Positions 9,068-28,523 are shown, counted from the stretch's first letter. The stretch is DNA of 64,000 nucleotides from an uncultured Paracoccaceae bacterium (GCA_947503775.1 CANNFE010000014.1:24013-88012); one strand, 5' to 3'. The notes: generated by a model not told the origin, from the sequence alone. Numbers and translations are program-made.

Positions 9068-9493
9068 ATGGCCAAGAAACTTGCCGGCACCATGAAGCTT
9101 CAGGTGCCCGCCGGACAAGCCAATCCCTCGCCGCCCGTCGGGCCGGCCCTGGGTCAGCGCGGCATCAACATCATGGAATTCTGCAAGGCGTTCAACGCCA
9201 AGACCGCAGACATGGAGCCCGGTGCGCCGTGCCCGACCGTGATCACCTACTACCAGGACAAGTCCTTCACGATGGACATCAAGACGCCGCCCGCGTCCTA
9301 CTACCTCAAAAAGGCGGCCGGTCTGAAATCCGGTGCGACCAATCCCAGCCGCGAGACGGCCGGGACGGTCACTCAAAAGCAGGTCCGCGAAATCGCCGAG
9401 GCGAAGATGAAGGACCTTAACGCAACGACCGTAGAAGCCGCGATGCAGACCATCCTCGGCTCGGCCCGGTCCATGGGCATCGAGGTGAAGTAA
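9068..9493 (+). CDS. rplK: 50S ribosomal protein L11
   Basis: L11 forms the base of the stalk and the GTPase-associated centre with 23S rRNA. The 141 residues include [21 protein letters not shown], split here as the N-terminal factor-binding part, and the RNA-binding C-terminal domain ending ARSMGIEVK. The start is fixed by AAAAGGAGAAGG. The stop and the rplA start share bases (TAATG). Confidence 0.98.
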   Translation: MAKKLAGTMKLQVPAGQANPSPPVGPALGQRGINIMEFCKAFNAKTADMEPGAPCPTVITYYQDKSFTMDIKTPPASYYLKKAAGLKSGATNPSRETAGTVTQKQVREIAEAKMKDLNATTVEAAMQTILGSARSMGIEVK

Positions 9494-10194
9494 TGGCAAA
9501 GCTTGGAAAACGTGCCCGGGCCGCTCGCGAGGCTTTTGCCGGCAAAGAAGAGGTCTCGGTCTCCGAAGCCGTCGCTTTGGTCAAGGACAATGCCAAGGCC
9601 AAGTTCGACGAGACCGTCGAGGTTGCGATGAATCTCGGCATCGATCCCCGCCATGCCGACCAGATGGTCCGCGGCAAGGTCTCGTTGCCCAATGGCACCG
9701 GCAAGGACGTCCGCGTCGCCGTCTTCGCACGCGGCGACAAGGCGGACGAGGCCAAGGCGGCAGGCGCCGATATCGTCGGCGCGGAAGACCTGATGGAAAC
9801 CGTGCAGGGCGGCGAGATCAACTTCGACCGCTGCATCGCCACACCCGATATGATGCCGATTGTCGGTCGCCTGGGTAAGGTTCTGGGCCCCCGGAACCTG
9901 ATGCCGAACCCCAAGGTTGGCACGGTGACGATGGACGTCAAAGAGGCTGTCGAGGCAGCCAAAGGCGGCGAAGTCCAGTTCAAGGCCGAAAAGAACGGCG
10001 TCGTTCATGCGGGCATCGGCAAGACCAGCTTTGACGCCAAGAAGATCGAGGAGAACCTCCTCGCTTTCGTCGATGCGGTCAGCAAAGCCAAGCCGTCGGG
10101 CTCCAAGGGCACCTACATGAAGAAGGTGTCGATCAGCTCCACGATGGGGCCGGGCGTGACGGTCGATGTGGTCAGCGCCACCGGCAACGACTGA
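9493..10194 (+). CDS. rplA: 50S ribosomal protein L1
   Basis: L1 forms the mobile stalk near the E site and in many bacteria represses its own operon. The 233 residues include the family block [19 protein letters not shown] and the C-terminal [10 protein letters not shown]...SSTMGPGV. It is coupled to rplK by the TAATG overlap. A strong hairpin terminator follows, so rplJ and rplL form a separate unit. Confidence 0.98.
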   Translation: MAKLGKRARAAREAFAGKEEVSVSEAVALVKDNAKAKFDETVEVAMNLGIDPRHADQMVRGKVSLPNGTGKDVRVAVFARGDKADEAKAAGADIVGAEDLMETVQGGEINFDRCIATPDMMPIVGRLGKVLGPRNLMPNPKVGTVTMDVKEAVEAAKGGEVQFKAEKNGVVHAGIGKTSFDAKKIEENLLAFVDAVSKAKPSGSKGTYMKKVSISSTMGPGVTVDVVSATGND

Positions 10195-10214
10195 TCTTTC
10201 TTTATCGCAAGACC

Positions 10215-10249
10215 AAAGGCAGGCCCTTCGGGGCCTGCCTTTGTCGTTT
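10215..10249 (+). terminator. Rho-independent terminator after rplA
   Basis: AAAGGCAGGCCC (10215-10226) and GGGCCTGCCTTT (10231-10242) form a 12-bp stem closed by a TTCG tetraloop. GTCGTTT follows. Confidence 0.85.
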
Positions 10250-10325
10250 GGAGCGGCTGATGCTTCCGCGGCCGGAGAAGGCCAAGCCAGAGCGGACCAA
10301 ACGTCACGGCGGCAGGCAAGGGGGC

Positions 10326-10354
10326 TTGGCAATGCGCGTCTTTGCCAGTAGCAA
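10326..10354 (+). promoter_or_regulatory. Candidate promoter for rplJ-rplL
   Basis: TTGGCA (10326-10331) and TAGCAA (10349-10354) have a 17-bp spacer. A promoter is expected here because a terminator closes the L11-L1 unit upstream. Confidence 0.4.
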
Positions 10355-10575
10355 ACGATCTCGGCCCGAAGAAGTGATTCGTCGGGCCGTTATTCGTCCG
10401 AGACGGTGGGTTGCCTGCAAGGGTGCTAATTCCTGCCCGAGGCGGGATCAGACCAGATACACTCGAGGCTCTCCTCGGACGACCTGGCTCACCCGTTCAT
10501 GCGGACCCTTGATGTCGGGTGGTTCGCTGTCCGGCAAGACTGAGCCGGGGAATACCCCATACTTGGAGAAAAACT
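10355..10575 (+). promoter_or_regulatory. rplJ leader, likely L10-type autoregulatory region
   Basis: About 220 untranslated bases precede rplJ. An early hairpin CGGCCCGA/TCGGGCCG lies at about 10364-10391, and further GC-rich pairing is possible. In many bacteria the L10(L12)4 complex binds such a leader to repress rplJL translation; I infer the same here from position and length only. Confidence 0.45.
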
Positions 10576-11088
10576 GTGGATAGAGCCCAGAAAGAGAAAG
10601 TGGTCGAGGAACTCGGCCAGATCTTCGAAAGCTCTGGCGTCGTCGTGGTGTCACGCTACGAGGGCCTCACGGTTGCCGAAATGCAGGATCTGCGCGCACA
10701 AATGCGTGAGGCGGGCGGATCCGTGCGTGTTGCCAAGAACAGGCTCGCCAAGATCGCCCTGGAGGGAAAGCCATGCGCCAGCATCGCTGATTACCTCTCG
10801 GGTATGACCGTCCTCGCCTATAGCGAGGATCCCGTCGCGGCCGCCAAGGTCATCGACGCCTATGCCAAGGGGAACGACAAGCTCGAGATCCTCGGCGGGG
10901 CCATGGGAGAAAACGGTCTGGATGTCGATGGTGTGAAAGCCGTCGCGAAGATGCCGTCGCGCGAGGAGCTTATCGCTTCGATCGTCGGTTGCATTGCCGC
11001 GCCTGCCTCGAACATCGCCGGTGCCATTGGCGCTCCTGCAAGCAATATCGCAAGCGTTCTCTCGACCATCGAAGAGAAGGCGGCATAA
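10576..11088 (+). CDS. rplJ: 50S ribosomal protein L10
   Basis: L10 anchors the L7/L12 dimers of the stalk. The 170-residue product begins at a GTG (10576) with TTGGAGA upstream; this gives [13 protein letters not shown], the expected N-terminus. Other family features are [11 protein letters not shown] and the C-terminal helix (about 135-170) that binds L7/L12, here rich in alanine with the duplicated motif GAPASNIA. rplL follows after 81 bp. Confidence 0.97.
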   Translation: MDRAQKEKVVEELGQIFESSGVVVVSRYEGLTVAEMQDLRAQMREAGGSVRVAKNRLAKIALEGKPCASIADYLSGMTVLAYSEDPVAAAKVIDAYAKGNDKLEILGGAMGENGLDVDGVKAVAKMPSREELIASIVGCIAAPASNIAGAIGAPASNIASVLSTIEEKAA

Positions 11089-11169
11089 GCGCAATCGAAA
11101 TGAGGTCCCGCGTGGGGTTGCATCCCTGACGTTGGAACACATCTAGGAAAAACGGAAAGAAGTCTTAAC

Positions 11170-11547
11170 ATGGCTGATCTGAAGAAACTCGCCGAAGAGA
11201 TCGTTGGTCTGACGCTTCTCGAGGCACAGGAACTGAAAACAATCCTCAAGGACGAATACGGCATCGAGCCCGCCGCTGGTGGCGCGGTCATGATGGCTGG
11301 TCCTGCTGGCGACGGCGGTGGCGCTGCTGCGGAAGAGAAGACTGAATTTGACGTCGTGCTCAAGAATGCCGGCGCCCAGAAGATCGCGGTCATCAAGGAA
11401 GTCCGCGGCATCACCGGTCTCGGCCTGAAGGAAGCCAAGGACCTCGTCGAGGCCGGTGGCAAGGTCAAGGAAGGCGTGTCGAAAGACGAAGCCGAAGAGA
11501 TCAAGGGCAAGCTCGAAGGCGCTGGCGCCGAGGTTGAGCTGGCCTAA
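11170..11547 (+). CDS. rplL: 50S ribosomal protein L7/L12
   Basis: L7/L12 is the multicopy stalk protein that recruits elongation factors. The 125 residues show an N-terminal dimerisation helix pair, an Ala/Gly-rich hinge (about 36-55), and the C-terminal factor-binding domain [19 protein letters not shown]. Two TTCTAGAA palindromes follow the stop at once. Confidence 0.98.
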   Translation: MADLKKLAEEIVGLTLLEAQELKTILKDEYGIEPAAGGAVMMAGPAGDGGGAAAEEKTEFDVVLKNAGAQKIAVIKEVRGITGLGLKEAKDLVEAGGKVKEGVSKDEAEEIKGKLEGAGAEVELA

Positions 11548-11561
11548 GAAAGGTGCGGGGG

Positions 11562-11609
11562 CAAAATCTTCTAGAAGATTTTGAAGCCAGATTTTTCTAG
11601 AAAAATCTG
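11562..11609 (+). repeat. Pair of TTCTAGAA palindromes between rplL and rpoB
   Basis: Two perfect 22-bp palindromes, 11562-11583 (half-site CAAAATCTTCT) and 11588-11609 (half-site CAGATTTTTCT), are four bases apart. Flanking GGGGGC and GCGCCCTC could close a three-way junction. The remaining space to rpoB (11610-11835) has no gene I can support. Confidence 0.9.
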
Positions 11610-11835
11610 CGCCCTCCATCGAAACGACGAGCTGGCCCGGCGATGTGCGGGGCCAGCTTGACCTGTCTTAACGGAGGCCCGTTTCCCGGACCCCCCTTTG
11701 GACAGGTTGCAGATCGGGAGGCGTCCATTGGGACGGGCGCCGGGTATGGATCGCAACCCATCCGCTCTCATTGGGGCGCCGTGCCGAGGCCCGACGGCAC
11801 TGCACCTCGCGAGATATGAAAAGGTGACGACGCAT

Positions 11836-15969
<4,134 letters not shown>

Positions 15970-15972
<3 letters not shown>

Positions 15973-16019
15973 GAATTTTCTAGAAAATTCTTAAGGGCAA
16001 ATCCTTCTAGAAGGATTTG
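15970..16019 (+). repeat. Pair of TTCTAGAA palindromes between rpoB and rpoC
   Basis: A 24-bp perfect palindrome at 15970-15993 (half-site TAAGAATTTTCT) takes the rpoB stop TAA as its first three bases. A 22-bp one follows at 15998-16019 (half-site CAAATCCTTCT). The rpoC start is 43 bases further on. Confidence 0.9.
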
Positions 16020-16061
16020 TCCGCCGCTCCCCTCTCAGCGCCCGATATTCGAGGTATCAAA

Positions 16062-20315
<4,254 letters not shown>

Positions 20316-20320
20316 TACTC

Positions 20321-20354
20321 AAAGAGGCCGCCGCGAGGCGGCCTCTTTCGTTTT
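20321..20354 (+). terminator. Rho-independent terminator after rpoC
   Basis: AAAGAGGCCGCC and GGCGGCCTCTTT form a 12-bp stem with loop GCGA, followed by CGTTTT. It begins six bases after the rpoC stop. Confidence 0.93.
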
Positions 20355-20421
20355 AGGATCTGCATCAGATCCGCACGAAATTGGGCTTTGGTTCGGCGTG
20401 ATCCCCGTCTATCGAGGGATC

Positions 20422-20703
20422 ATGACGTCCGCCTCGCACACCTCATTGACAGTTCGCATCACAGGCCGTGTCCAAGGCGTGGGCTTTCGTGCCTTCACCC
20501 GCGACGAGGCCCGCGCGCGACACCTCTCCGGCTGGGTCCGCAACGAACCCGACGGCTCGGTCTCGGCGCTCGTCGGTGGCGATCCCGCCGATGTCGAGGA
20601 TTTCCTGACGGCCCTTCGGCGCGGTCCGCCTGCCGCCAAGGTCGACCGGGTGCAAACCGACCCCGCAGATCCGCCTGCAGGCGGCTTCTCGATCCTGCGC
20701 TAG
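20422..20703 (+). CDS. acyP: Acylphosphatase
   Basis: A 93-residue enzyme that hydrolyses acyl phosphates such as acetyl- or carbamoyl-phosphate. The phosphate loop GRVQGVGFRAFT contains the catalytic Arg, and the catalytic Asn lies in GWVRNEPDGSV. ATG at 20422 follows GAGGG and is preferred over a GTG eight codons upstream. The gene ends 10 bp before the permease gene, so the two are probably cotranscribed. Together they separate rpoC from rpsL. Confidence 0.88.
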   Translation: MTSASHTSLTVRITGRVQGVGFRAFTRDEARARHLSGWVRNEPDGSVSALVGGDPADVEDFLTALRRGPPAAKVDRVQTDPADPPAGGFSILR

Positions 20704-20713
20704 GCGCCTCGCG

Positions 20714-21616
20714 ATGCGCCTTTCTCCCAACCTGCGCGGCGCCTTCTTCATGGCCGCCGCCATGAGCCTTTACGCAGTCAACGATGCCTGCGTGAAGGCC
20801 CTCGCCGGAGAGGTCCCGCTTTTTCAGGTCATCTTCCTGCGCGGCATCCTGACGACGGCCCTGATCGCGCTCTATCTGCTTGCAACCGACCGGCAGGCCT
20901 TCGTCCTTCCCCACAAGGAACGGATCCTGGTCGCCCTGCGCGCCCTCGCCGAAGCGGTCGCGGCGATCTTCTTCTTCGCCGCGCTCTTCAACATGCCGCT
21001 CGTCAACCTCACCGCGATCATCCAGGCGTTGCCGCTCACCGTGACCTTCGCGGCCTGGCTCTTTCTCAAGGAACCCATCGGCTGGCGGCGCCTCACCGCC
21101 ATCCTTGTCGGCTTTTGCGGTGTCCTTCTGATCGTGCGCCCGGATGCAGAGGGATTTTCGGTTCATGCCGGGTTCGCGCTTCTTGCCGTGGTCTGCGCCA
21201 CGACCCGCGACGTGCTGACCCGCAAACTGGCGCCGGAAACCTCGTCCATGGCCGTCACCTTCGCGACCTCCGCCATGGTGACGATCGTCGCCGGCATCGG
21301 CAGCCTCTTCGTGACATGGACCTCGCTCACCTTTACGTCGGGCAGCCTCATCGGGATCGCCTCGATCCTCATCCTCGGGGCGTATCTCACCATCATCCTC
21401 GCCATGCGAAACGGAGAGCTGAGCTTCGTCGCCCCCTTCCGCTACACAAGCCTTCTGGTGGCTATGATACTCGGGCTGGTCTTCTTTGCTGAATGGCCTG
21501 ACGCGATCACTCTTCTGGGGGCCGCCATTGTTGTCGCAAGCGGTCTCTACACGCTTCACCGCGAGCATTATGCCATCCCGCGTCCAACCGTCCCAAAGCC
21601 CACCGGCAAGAGTTGA
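20714..21616 (+). CDS. EamA/DMT-family membrane transporter
   Basis: A 300-residue permease with two EamA repeats (about 10-140 and 150-285) of five helices each, the drug/metabolite transporter layout. ALPLTVTFAAWLFLKEPIGWRRLTAILVG, given here only as landmark positions 97-125, is the conserved end of repeat one. The substrate cannot be inferred. Its last codons overlap the -35 of the promoter for the str operon. Confidence 0.85.
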   Translation: MRLSPNLRGAFFMAAAMSLYAVNDACVKALAGEVPLFQVIFLRGILTTALIALYLLATDRQAFVLPHKERILVALRALAEAVAAIFFFAALFNMPLVNLTAIIQALPLTVTFAAWLFLKEPIGWRRLTAILVGFCGVLLIVRPDAEGFSVHAGFALLAVVCATTRDVLTRKLAPETSSMAVTFATSAMVTIVAGIGSLFVTWTSLTFTSGSLIGIASILILGAYLTIILAMRNGELSFVAPFRYTSLLVAMILGLVFFAEWPDAITLLGAAIVVASGLYTLHREHYAIPRPTVPKPTGKS

Positions 21617-21641
21617 CACCCCCCGCGACTCTCCGTATAGA
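21613..21641 (+). promoter_or_regulatory. Strong sigma70-type promoter for the rpsL-rpsG-fusA-tuf operon
   Basis: A perfect TTGACA (21613-21618), a 17-bp spacer and TATAGA (21636-21641) make this the best promoter match in the window. The TGA stop of the upstream permease lies within the -35. Predicted start near 21648. Confidence 0.75.
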
Positions 21642-21889
21642 GCGCGCACTCAGCCGGGGGCATCCTCTGGCCGCGCGATATCAGAATTGAAGTGGTCATG
21701 ATCCGGGCCGATGCCCCGATCCTCTGAAAGCCCACCGCGTCGTTTCCGAAGGCGGAGACGCATGCGGTTGTTTTTCGTTGTGACAGAGCGCGTTAGACGA
21801 ACATCACCGCCCCGCGGACGCGCGGATGCGGATCTTTATAAAGCGGCGCCGCCGCATGACATGCGCAAGAAAGTGGGGACAAAAGCCCG
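21642..21889 (+). promoter_or_regulatory. Long leader of the str operon
   Basis: About 240 bases separate the promoter from rpsL. GGGGCATC near 21657 can pair with GATGCCCC near 21709, enclosing about 50 bases. No open frame here has coding character. Such a leader could be a control region, but I recognise no known motif. Confidence 0.35.
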
Positions 21890-22261
21890 ATGCCAACGAT
21901 CCAACAGCTGATCCGCAAACCGCGGCAGCCCAAAGTCAAACGTTCGAAATCGATGCACCTGCAGGAATGCCCGCAAAAACGCGGCGTCTGCACACGCGTC
22001 TACACGACCACTCCGAAGAAGCCGAACTCGGCCATGCGGAAGGTCGCGAAGGTTCGCCTGACCAACGGCTTTGAGGTCATCAGCTACATCCCGGGCGAAA
22101 GCCACAACCTTCAGGAGCACTCCGTGGTCCTGATCCGGGGCGGCCGTGTGAAAGACCTTCCCGGTGTCCGCTACCACATCCTGCGCGGCGTTCTTGACAC
22201 GCAAGGCGTCAAAGACCGCAAGCAGCGTCGTTCGAAATACGGCGCCAAGCGTCCGAAGTAA
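21890..22261 (+). CDS. rpsL: 30S ribosomal protein S12
   Basis: S12 monitors decoding at the A site. The 123 residues contain [14 protein letters not shown] with Lys43 unchanged, the streptomycin-sensitive form, and [10 protein letters not shown], whose Asp is the RimO methylthiolation site in E. coli. It opens the str operon, with rpsG 12 bp downstream. Confidence 0.99.
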   Translation: MPTIQQLIRKPRQPKVKRSKSMHLQECPQKRGVCTRVYTTTPKKPNSAMRKVAKVRLTNGFEVISYIPGESHNLQEHSVVLIRGGRVKDLPGVRYHILRGVLDTQGVKDRKQRRSKYGAKRPK

Positions 22262-22273
22262 GAGGAAACCGAT

Positions 22274-22744
22274 ATGTCCCGCCGCCACGCCGCAGAGAAA
22301 CGCGAAGTTCTGCCCGACGCCAAGTTCGGCGACCGCGTTCTGACGAAATTCATGAACAACCTGATGATCGACGGCAAGAAATCGACGGCCGAGCGCATCG
22401 TCTACAACGCCTTCGACCGCGTTGAGGACAAGCTCAAGAAAAGCCCCGTCGAGGTTTTCCACGAGAGCCTGGACAACATCAAACCGGCGGTCGAGGTGCG
22501 CTCGCGCCGCGTCGGTGGTGCCACCTACCAGGTCCCTGTCGAAGTACGCCCCGAGCGCCGCGAGGCTCTCGCCATCCGCTGGCTCATCGAAGCGAGCCGC
22601 AAGCGCAACGAAAACACCATGGAAGAGCGTCTGGCCGGTGAGCTGATCGACGCCGTCCAGGGCCGCGGCACTGCCGTGAAAAAGCGCGAAGACACCCACA
22701 AGATGGCCGACGCCAACAAAGCGTTCAGCCACTACCGCTGGTAA
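22274..22744 (+). CDS. rpsG: 30S ribosomal protein S7
   Basis: S7 nucleates the 30S head and touches the E-site tRNA. The product has 156 residues, the usual length, with the family start [15 protein letters not shown] and [27 protein letters not shown] precedes the start. In E. coli S7 represses this operon; the short rpsL-rpsG spacing here leaves little room for that site. Confidence 0.99.
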   Translation: MSRRHAAEKREVLPDAKFGDRVLTKFMNNLMIDGKKSTAERIVYNAFDRVEDKLKKSPVEVFHESLDNIKPAVEVRSRRVGGATYQVPVEVRPERREALAIRWLIEASRKRNENTMEERLAGELIDAVQGRGTAVKKREDTHKMADANKAFSHYRW

Positions 22745-22768
22745 CTTAAGGACTCCAGGAGCAGCCCA

Positions 22769-24886
22769 ATGGCACGCGACTATCCCCTCGACCGCTACCG
22801 CAACTTCGGCATTATGGCCCACATCGATGCAGGTAAGACGACCTGCTCGGAGCGGATCCTGTATTACACCGGAAAGTCCCACAATATCGGCGAGGTCCAT
22901 GACGGCGCCGCAACCATGGACTGGATGGAGCAGGAGCAGGAGCGGGGCATTACCATCACGTCCGCTGCTACAACGACCTTCTGGGAGCGGACCGAGGACG
23001 GCACAAATGCCGACACGCCCAAGCACCGGATGAACATCATCGACACCCCGGGTCACGTGGACTTCACGATCGAAGTTGAGCGTTCGCTGGCCGTTCTCGA
23101 CGGTGCTGTCGCCGTCCTCGACGCCAATGCCGGTGTCGAGCCGCAGACCGAAACCGTTTGGCGTCAGGCCGACCGCTACAAGGTTCCGCGTATCGTCTTC
23201 GTCAACAAGATGGACAAGATCGGCGCCGACTTCTTCAACTGCGTCGAGATGGTCGCAGACCGCACGGGTGCGATCCCTGCTCCCGTCCAAATCCCGATCG
23301 GTGCAGAGACCGAGCTGGAAGGCATCATCGACCTGATCACCATGGAAGAATGGGTCTGGGCCGGCGAAGACCTCGGCGCCTCCTGGGAAAAGCGTCCGAT
23401 CCGCGACAGCCTCAAGGACACCGCCGACGAATGGCGCGGCAAGCTCATCGAGACCGCGGTCGAGATGGACGACGACGCCATGGAAGCCTATCTCGAAGGC
23501 GAAGAGCCTGACGTGGCCAAACTGCGCGAGCTGATCCGCAAGGGCACTCTGTCGCTCTCCTTCGTGCCGGTTCTCTGCGGCTCCGCCTTCAAGAACAAGG
23601 GCGTCCAGCCGCTGCTCAACGCCGTTATCGATTTCCTGCCGAGCCCGCTCGACGTGGTCGATTACATGGGCTTCAAGCCGGGCGACGAGACGGAAACCCG
23701 GAACATCGCGCGCCGCGCCGATGATGACATGGCCTTTGCCGGTCTCGCGTTCAAAATCATGAACGACCCCTTCGTGGGCTCCCTGACCTTTACCCGGATC
23801 TATTCGGGCAAGCTCAACAAGGGCGACACGATGCTCAACTCCACCAAGGAGAAGAAAGAGCGTGTGGGCCGCATGATGATGATGCACTCCAACAACCGCG
23901 AGGAGATCGAAGAAGCGTTTGCCGGCGACATCATCGCGCTGGCCGGTCTCAAGGACACGACGACGGGCGACACGCTCTGCGCCGTGAACGATCCGGTTGT
24001 TCTCGAAACGATGACCTTCCCCGATCCCGTGATCGAAATCGCAGTCGAGCCCAAGACGAAGGCCGACCAGGAAAAAATGTCCGCCGGTCTTCAGCGCCTC
24101 GCTGCAGAGGATCCGTCCTTCCGCGTCGAAACCGACCTCGAATCCGGTCAGACGATCATGAAAGGGATGGGCGAACTTCACCTCGACATCCTCGTCGATC
24201 GCCTCAAGCGTGAATTCAAGGTCGAAGCGAATATCGGTGCGCCTCAGGTGGCCTATCGCGAGACTGTGTCCCGCGAAGCCGAGATCACCTACACCCACAA
24301 GAAGCAGTCGGGTGGTTCGGGTCAGTTCGCCGAGGTCAAGATGATCATCGCACCGACCGAGCCGGGCGAGGGGTATTCCTTCGAAAGCCGCATCGTCGGT
24401 GGGGCCGTGCCGAAGGAATATATCCCCGGCGTCGAGAAGGGTATCAACTCGGTCATGGATAGCGGTCCGCTGGCCGGCTTCCCGGTCATCGACTTCAAGG
24501 TCGCCCTGATCGACGGCAAGTTCCACGACGTGGACTCCAGCGTTCTGGCCTTCGAAATCGCCGCCCGCATGGGCATGCGCGAAGGCATGAAGAAGGCGGG
24601 CGCCAAGCTGCTCGAGCCGATCATGAAGGTCGAGGTGATCACGCCCGAGGATTACACCGGTGGCATCATCGGCGATCTCACCTCGCGGCGCGGTCAGGTA
24701 ACCGGCCAGGAGCCGCGCGGCAACGCCATCGCGATCAACGCCTTCGTGCCGCTGGCCAACATGTTCGGCTACATCAACACCCTGCGCTCTATGTCCTCGG
24801 GCCGCGCGCAGTTCACGATGCAGTTCGACCATTACGAGCCGGTCCCGCAAAACATCAGCGAAGAGATTCAGTCGAAATACGCGTAA
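22769..24886 (+). CDS. fusA: Elongation factor G
   Basis: EF-G drives translocation. The 705 residues show AHIDAGKTT (17-25), [18 protein letters not shown], and the C-terminal domains ending in a region rich in [18 protein letters not shown]. It is a single full-length copy, spaced 24 bp from rpsG and 35 bp from tuf copy 2. Confidence 0.99.
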   Translation: MARDYPLDRYRNFGIMAHIDAGKTTCSERILYYTGKSHNIGEVHDGAATMDWMEQEQERGITITSAATTTFWERTEDGTNADTPKHRMNIIDTPGHVDFTIEVERSLAVLDGAVAVLDANAGVEPQTETVWRQADRYKVPRIVFVNKMDKIGADFFNCVEMVADRTGAIPAPVQIPIGAETELEGIIDLITMEEWVWAGEDLGASWEKRPIRDSLKDTADEWRGKLIETAVEMDDDAMEAYLEGEEPDVAKLRELIRKGTLSLSFVPVLCGSAFKNKGVQPLLNAVIDFLPSPLDVVDYMGFKPGDETETRNIARRADDDMAFAGLAFKIMNDPFVGSLTFTRIYSGKLNKGDTMLNSTKEKKERVGRMMMMHSNNREEIEEAFAGDIIALAGLKDTTTGDTLCAVNDPVVLETMTFPDPVIEIAVEPKTKADQEKMSAGLQRLAAEDPSFRVETDLESGQTIMKGMGELHLDILVDRLKREFKVEANIGAPQVAYRETVSREAEITYTHKKQSGGSGQFAEVKMIIAPTEPGEGYSFESRIVGGAVPKEYIPGVEKGINSVMDSGPLAGFPVIDFKVALIDGKFHDVDSSVLAFEIAARMGMREGMKKAGAKLLEPIMKVEVITPEDYTGGIIGDLTSRRGQVTGQEPRGNAIAINAFVPLANMFGYINTLRSMSSGRAQFTMQFDHYEPVPQNISEEIQSKYA

Positions 24887-24921
24887 GCCGTTTCGCCGCA
24901 TAGAAAAGAAGGAGGCCAGAC

Positions 24922-26097
<1,176 letters not shown>

Positions 26098-26217
26098 AGC
26101 GATGCGCCCGCGTCCAGCGGGCCATCGTGCGGCGGCGCAAGGCGATCCGAACGACCGCCGAGAGCCGCACCGAAGATATCCGGGAGATACGTCTTCCGAT
26201 CAAAACCAAGGTTCGAC

Positions 26218-26245
26218 GTGGGGGGCACAATCCCGTGCCCTCCAC
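26218..26245 (+). promoter_or_regulatory. Hairpin in the rpsJ leader
   Basis: GTGGGGGGCAC (26218-26228) pairs with GTGCCCTCCAC (26235-26245), 11 bp including one G-T. The loop is AATCCC. It lies 36 bases before rpsJ, where an S10-operon control element would be expected; homology to the L4-binding leader of E. coli is not shown. Confidence 0.5.
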
Positions 26246-26281
26246 CTCTCAATCTAAGACAAGCCGTGAAAGGCAAGAGAC

Positions 26282-26596
26282 ATGGCCGTTCAAAGCCAGA
26301 ACATCCGAATTCGCCTCAAGGCGTTCGATTACCGCGTGCTGGATGCCAGTACGCAGGAGATCGTCAACACCGCCAAGCGGACCGGCGCCTCTGTCCGGGG
26401 TCCCATTCCGCTACCGAACAAGATCGAACGCTTCACCGTTCTGCGTGGTCCCCACGTCGACAAAAAGAGCCGTGACCAGTTCGAAATCCGCACGCACAAG
26501 CGTCTTCTCGATATCGTCGATCCGACCCCCCAGACCGTGGACGCGCTGATGAAGCTCGACCTCGCCGCTGGTGTGGATGTCGAGATCAAGGTCTGA
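26282..26596 (+). CDS. rpsJ: 30S ribosomal protein S10
   Basis: S10 (NusE) binds the 30S head and also joins NusB in antitermination. The product has 104 residues with [13 protein letters not shown] and [23 protein letters not shown] in family positions. GAAAGGCAAGAG precedes the start. It opens the S10 cluster. Confidence 0.99.
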   Translation: MAVQSQNIRIRLKAFDYRVLDASTQEIVNTAKRTGASVRGPIPLPNKIERFTVLRGPHVDKKSRDQFEIRTHKRLLDIVDPTPQTVDALMKLDLAAGVDVEIKV

Positions 26597-26612
26597 GGGA
26601 GGCACGATCAAT

Positions 26613-27488
26613 ATGCTACGCTCAGGTATCATCGCCAAGAAGGTCGGGATGACCCGCATCTTCCAGGAAGACGGCAAGCAGATCCCCGTCACCGTCCTGC
26701 AACTCGACAAGCTTCAGGTCGTGGCCAAGCGCACGGCCGAGAAGGACGGTTATTCGGCCGTTCAGCTCGGTGCCGGAACGGCCAAGGCCAAGCGGACCTC
26801 CGCGCCGATGCGCGGTGTCTTCGCGGCCGCCAAGGTCGAGCCCAAGCGCAAGATCGCGGAATTCCGCGTCGCCCCCGAGAACCTCATCGAGGTGGGCGAG
26901 GAGATCACCGCGAACCACTATTTCGAAGGTCAGTTCGTCGATGTCTCCGGCACGTCGATCGGTAAGGGCTTTGCGGGTGCCATGAAGCGGCACAACTTCA
27001 GCGGTCTGCGCGCCACGCACGGTGTGTCGATCAGCCACCGCTCGCATGGCTCAACCGGTCAGTGTCAGGATCCCGGCAAGGTCTTCAAGGGTAAGAAGAT
27101 GGCTGGTCACATGGGCGCGGCCAAGGTCACGACGCAGAACCTGCAGGTGGTCAAGACCGACGCCGATCGTGGTCTTATCATGGTCAAAGGCGCCGTTCCG
27201 GGCTCCAAGGGCGGATGGGTGACGGTCAAGGATGCGGTGAAGAAGCCGACGCCTGAGAACGTGATCTATCCCGCGGCTCTGAAATCCGCCGCAGAGGAAG
27301 CCGAACGTCTGGCTGCCGAAGCTGCTGCGGCCGCCGAAGCCGAAGCAAAAGCTGCAGAAGAGGCCGCGCTGGCCGAACAGGCCGCTGCGGAAGAGGCTGC
27401 GCTTCAAGAGGCCGAAGCTGAGATCGCCGCTGAGAAGTCGGATACCGACAACTCCGATGCCACACCGGAAGGAGGCGACGACAAATGA
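26613..27488 (+). CDS. rplC: 50S ribosomal protein L3 with Ala/Glu-rich C-terminal extension
   Basis: L3 is an early-assembly protein reaching towards the peptidyl-transferase centre. The core (residues 1 to about 222) is normal, with [17 protein letters not shown] and [33 protein letters not shown] split across 137-170. From about residue 227 to 291 a low-complexity tail of Ala, Glu and a few Lys follows, ending in acidic Asp/Ser. Such a tail could form a single long helix on the ribosome surface. AGGGAGG precedes the start at 26613. Its stop overlaps the rplD start (ATGA). Confidence 0.97.
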   Translation: MLRSGIIAKKVGMTRIFQEDGKQIPVTVLQLDKLQVVAKRTAEKDGYSAVQLGAGTAKAKRTSAPMRGVFAAAKVEPKRKIAEFRVAPENLIEVGEEITANHYFEGQFVDVSGTSIGKGFAGAMKRHNFSGLRATHGVSISHRSHGSTGQCQDPGKVFKGKKMAGHMGAAKVTTQNLQVVKTDADRGLIMVKGAVPGSKGGWVTVKDAVKKPTPENVIYPAALKSAAEEAERLAAEAAAAAEAEAKAAEEAALAEQAAAEEAALQEAEAEIAAEKSDTDNSDATPEGGDDK

Positions 27489-28105
27489 AAGCTGATGCAA
27501 TCAAACTGGACGGTGGCAAAGCCGGATCCGTCGATCTCTCTGACGAGATCTTCGGCCTCGAGCCGCGCATCGATATCCTGCACCGCGTCGTACGCTGGCA
27601 GCGCAACAACGCGCAGCAAGGCACGCACAAAGTCAAGACCCGCTCCGAGACGAGCTACTCGACCAAGAAGATCTATCGCCAGAAGGGCACCGGTGGTGCT
27701 CGTCACGGCAGCCGCAACGCGCCGATCTTCCGCAAGGGTGGTATCTACAAGGGGCCGACCCCGCGCAGCCACGGTCACGAGCTGACCAAGAAGTTCCGCA
27801 AGCTGGGCCTGCGCCACGCGCTCAGCGCCAAGCAATCGGCGGGTGAGCTCATCGTCATTGACGAGGCGAAGCTCAGCGATGCCAAGACCGCGCAGCTGGC
27901 CAAGCACGCCAAGTCGCTTGGCTGGAAGCGTGCCCTTGTGATCGATGGCCCCGAAGTCGATGCGAACTTCGCCCAGGCCGCGCGCAATCTCGACGGCGTG
28001 GACGTGCTCCCCTCCATGGGCGCCAATGTCTACGACATTCTGAAATCCGACACGCTGGTTCTCACCAAGGCCGGTGTCGAAGCCCTGGAGGCCCGTCTGA
28101 AATGA
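27485..28105 (+). CDS. rplD: 50S ribosomal protein L4
   Basis: L4 lines the exit tunnel and in gamma-proteobacteria represses the S10 operon. The 206 residues include the extended loop [21 protein letters not shown] and a C-terminal region ending VEALEARLK. Four-base overlaps with rplC and rplW indicate translational coupling. Confidence 0.98.
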   Translation: MKADAIKLDGGKAGSVDLSDEIFGLEPRIDILHRVVRWQRNNAQQGTHKVKTRSETSYSTKKIYRQKGTGGARHGSRNAPIFRKGGIYKGPTPRSHGHELTKKFRKLGLRHALSAKQSAGELIVIDEAKLSDAKTAQLAKHAKSLGWKRALVIDGPEVDANFAQAARNLDGVDVLPSMGANVYDILKSDTLVLTKAGVEALEARLK

Positions 28106-28401
28106 CCACCAAGGCAGAACTCTATGACGTGATCCGCAAGCCGGTCATCACCGAGAAGGCCACCATGGCCTCCGAGGCGAATGCCGTTGTCTTTGAAGTC
28201 GCGATCGACGCCAACAAGCCGATGATCAAGGAGGCCGTCGAAGGTCTCTTCGGGGTCAAGGTGAAAGCGGTGAACACGACGATCACCAAAGGCAAGCAAA
28301 AGCGCTTTCGCGGTCAGCTTGGCCGCCGCAAGGATGTCAAAAAGGCTTACGTCACGCTCGAAGAGGGCAATACGATTGACGTGAACACCGGCCTCTCCTA
28401 A
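28102..28401 (+). CDS. rplW: 50S ribosomal protein L23
   Basis: L23 sits at the exit of the tunnel and docks trigger factor and SRP. The 99 residues include [13 protein letters not shown] and [20 protein letters not shown] split across the RNA-binding loop. It overlaps rplD by four bases; a 122-bp gap with small hairpins follows. Confidence 0.98.
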   Translation: MTTKAELYDVIRKPVITEKATMASEANAVVFEVAIDANKPMIKEAVEGLFGVKVKAVNTTITKGKQKRFRGQLGRRKDVKKAYVTLEEGNTIDVNTGLS

Positions 28402-28413
28402 GGAGGCGCATCT

Positions 28414-28499
28414 TACGGCCTCGCACCTCGCGGGGCCGTAGACATTTACGAACCGGGGACCTTCGGGGCCCTTCATCCATCAGGGTCTCCTCGAGACCC
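28414..28499 (+). other. Hairpins in the rplW-rplB gap
   Basis: TACGGCC/GGCCGTA (28414-28440) and GGGTCTC/GAGACCC (28483-28499, three-base loop) lie in the 122-bp space. Neither has a T-run, so they more likely slow, process or protect the transcript than end it. Confidence 0.45.
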
Positions 28500-28523
28500 G
28501 CAAAGCAACGGAAAGACAGTTAA

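Noticed and set aside
21836..24901. A 1,021-codon minus-strand frame over rpsL-fusA
   Set aside because: Same cause: codon bias leaves the antisense frame open. The His/Asp/Val-rich reading shows no domain.
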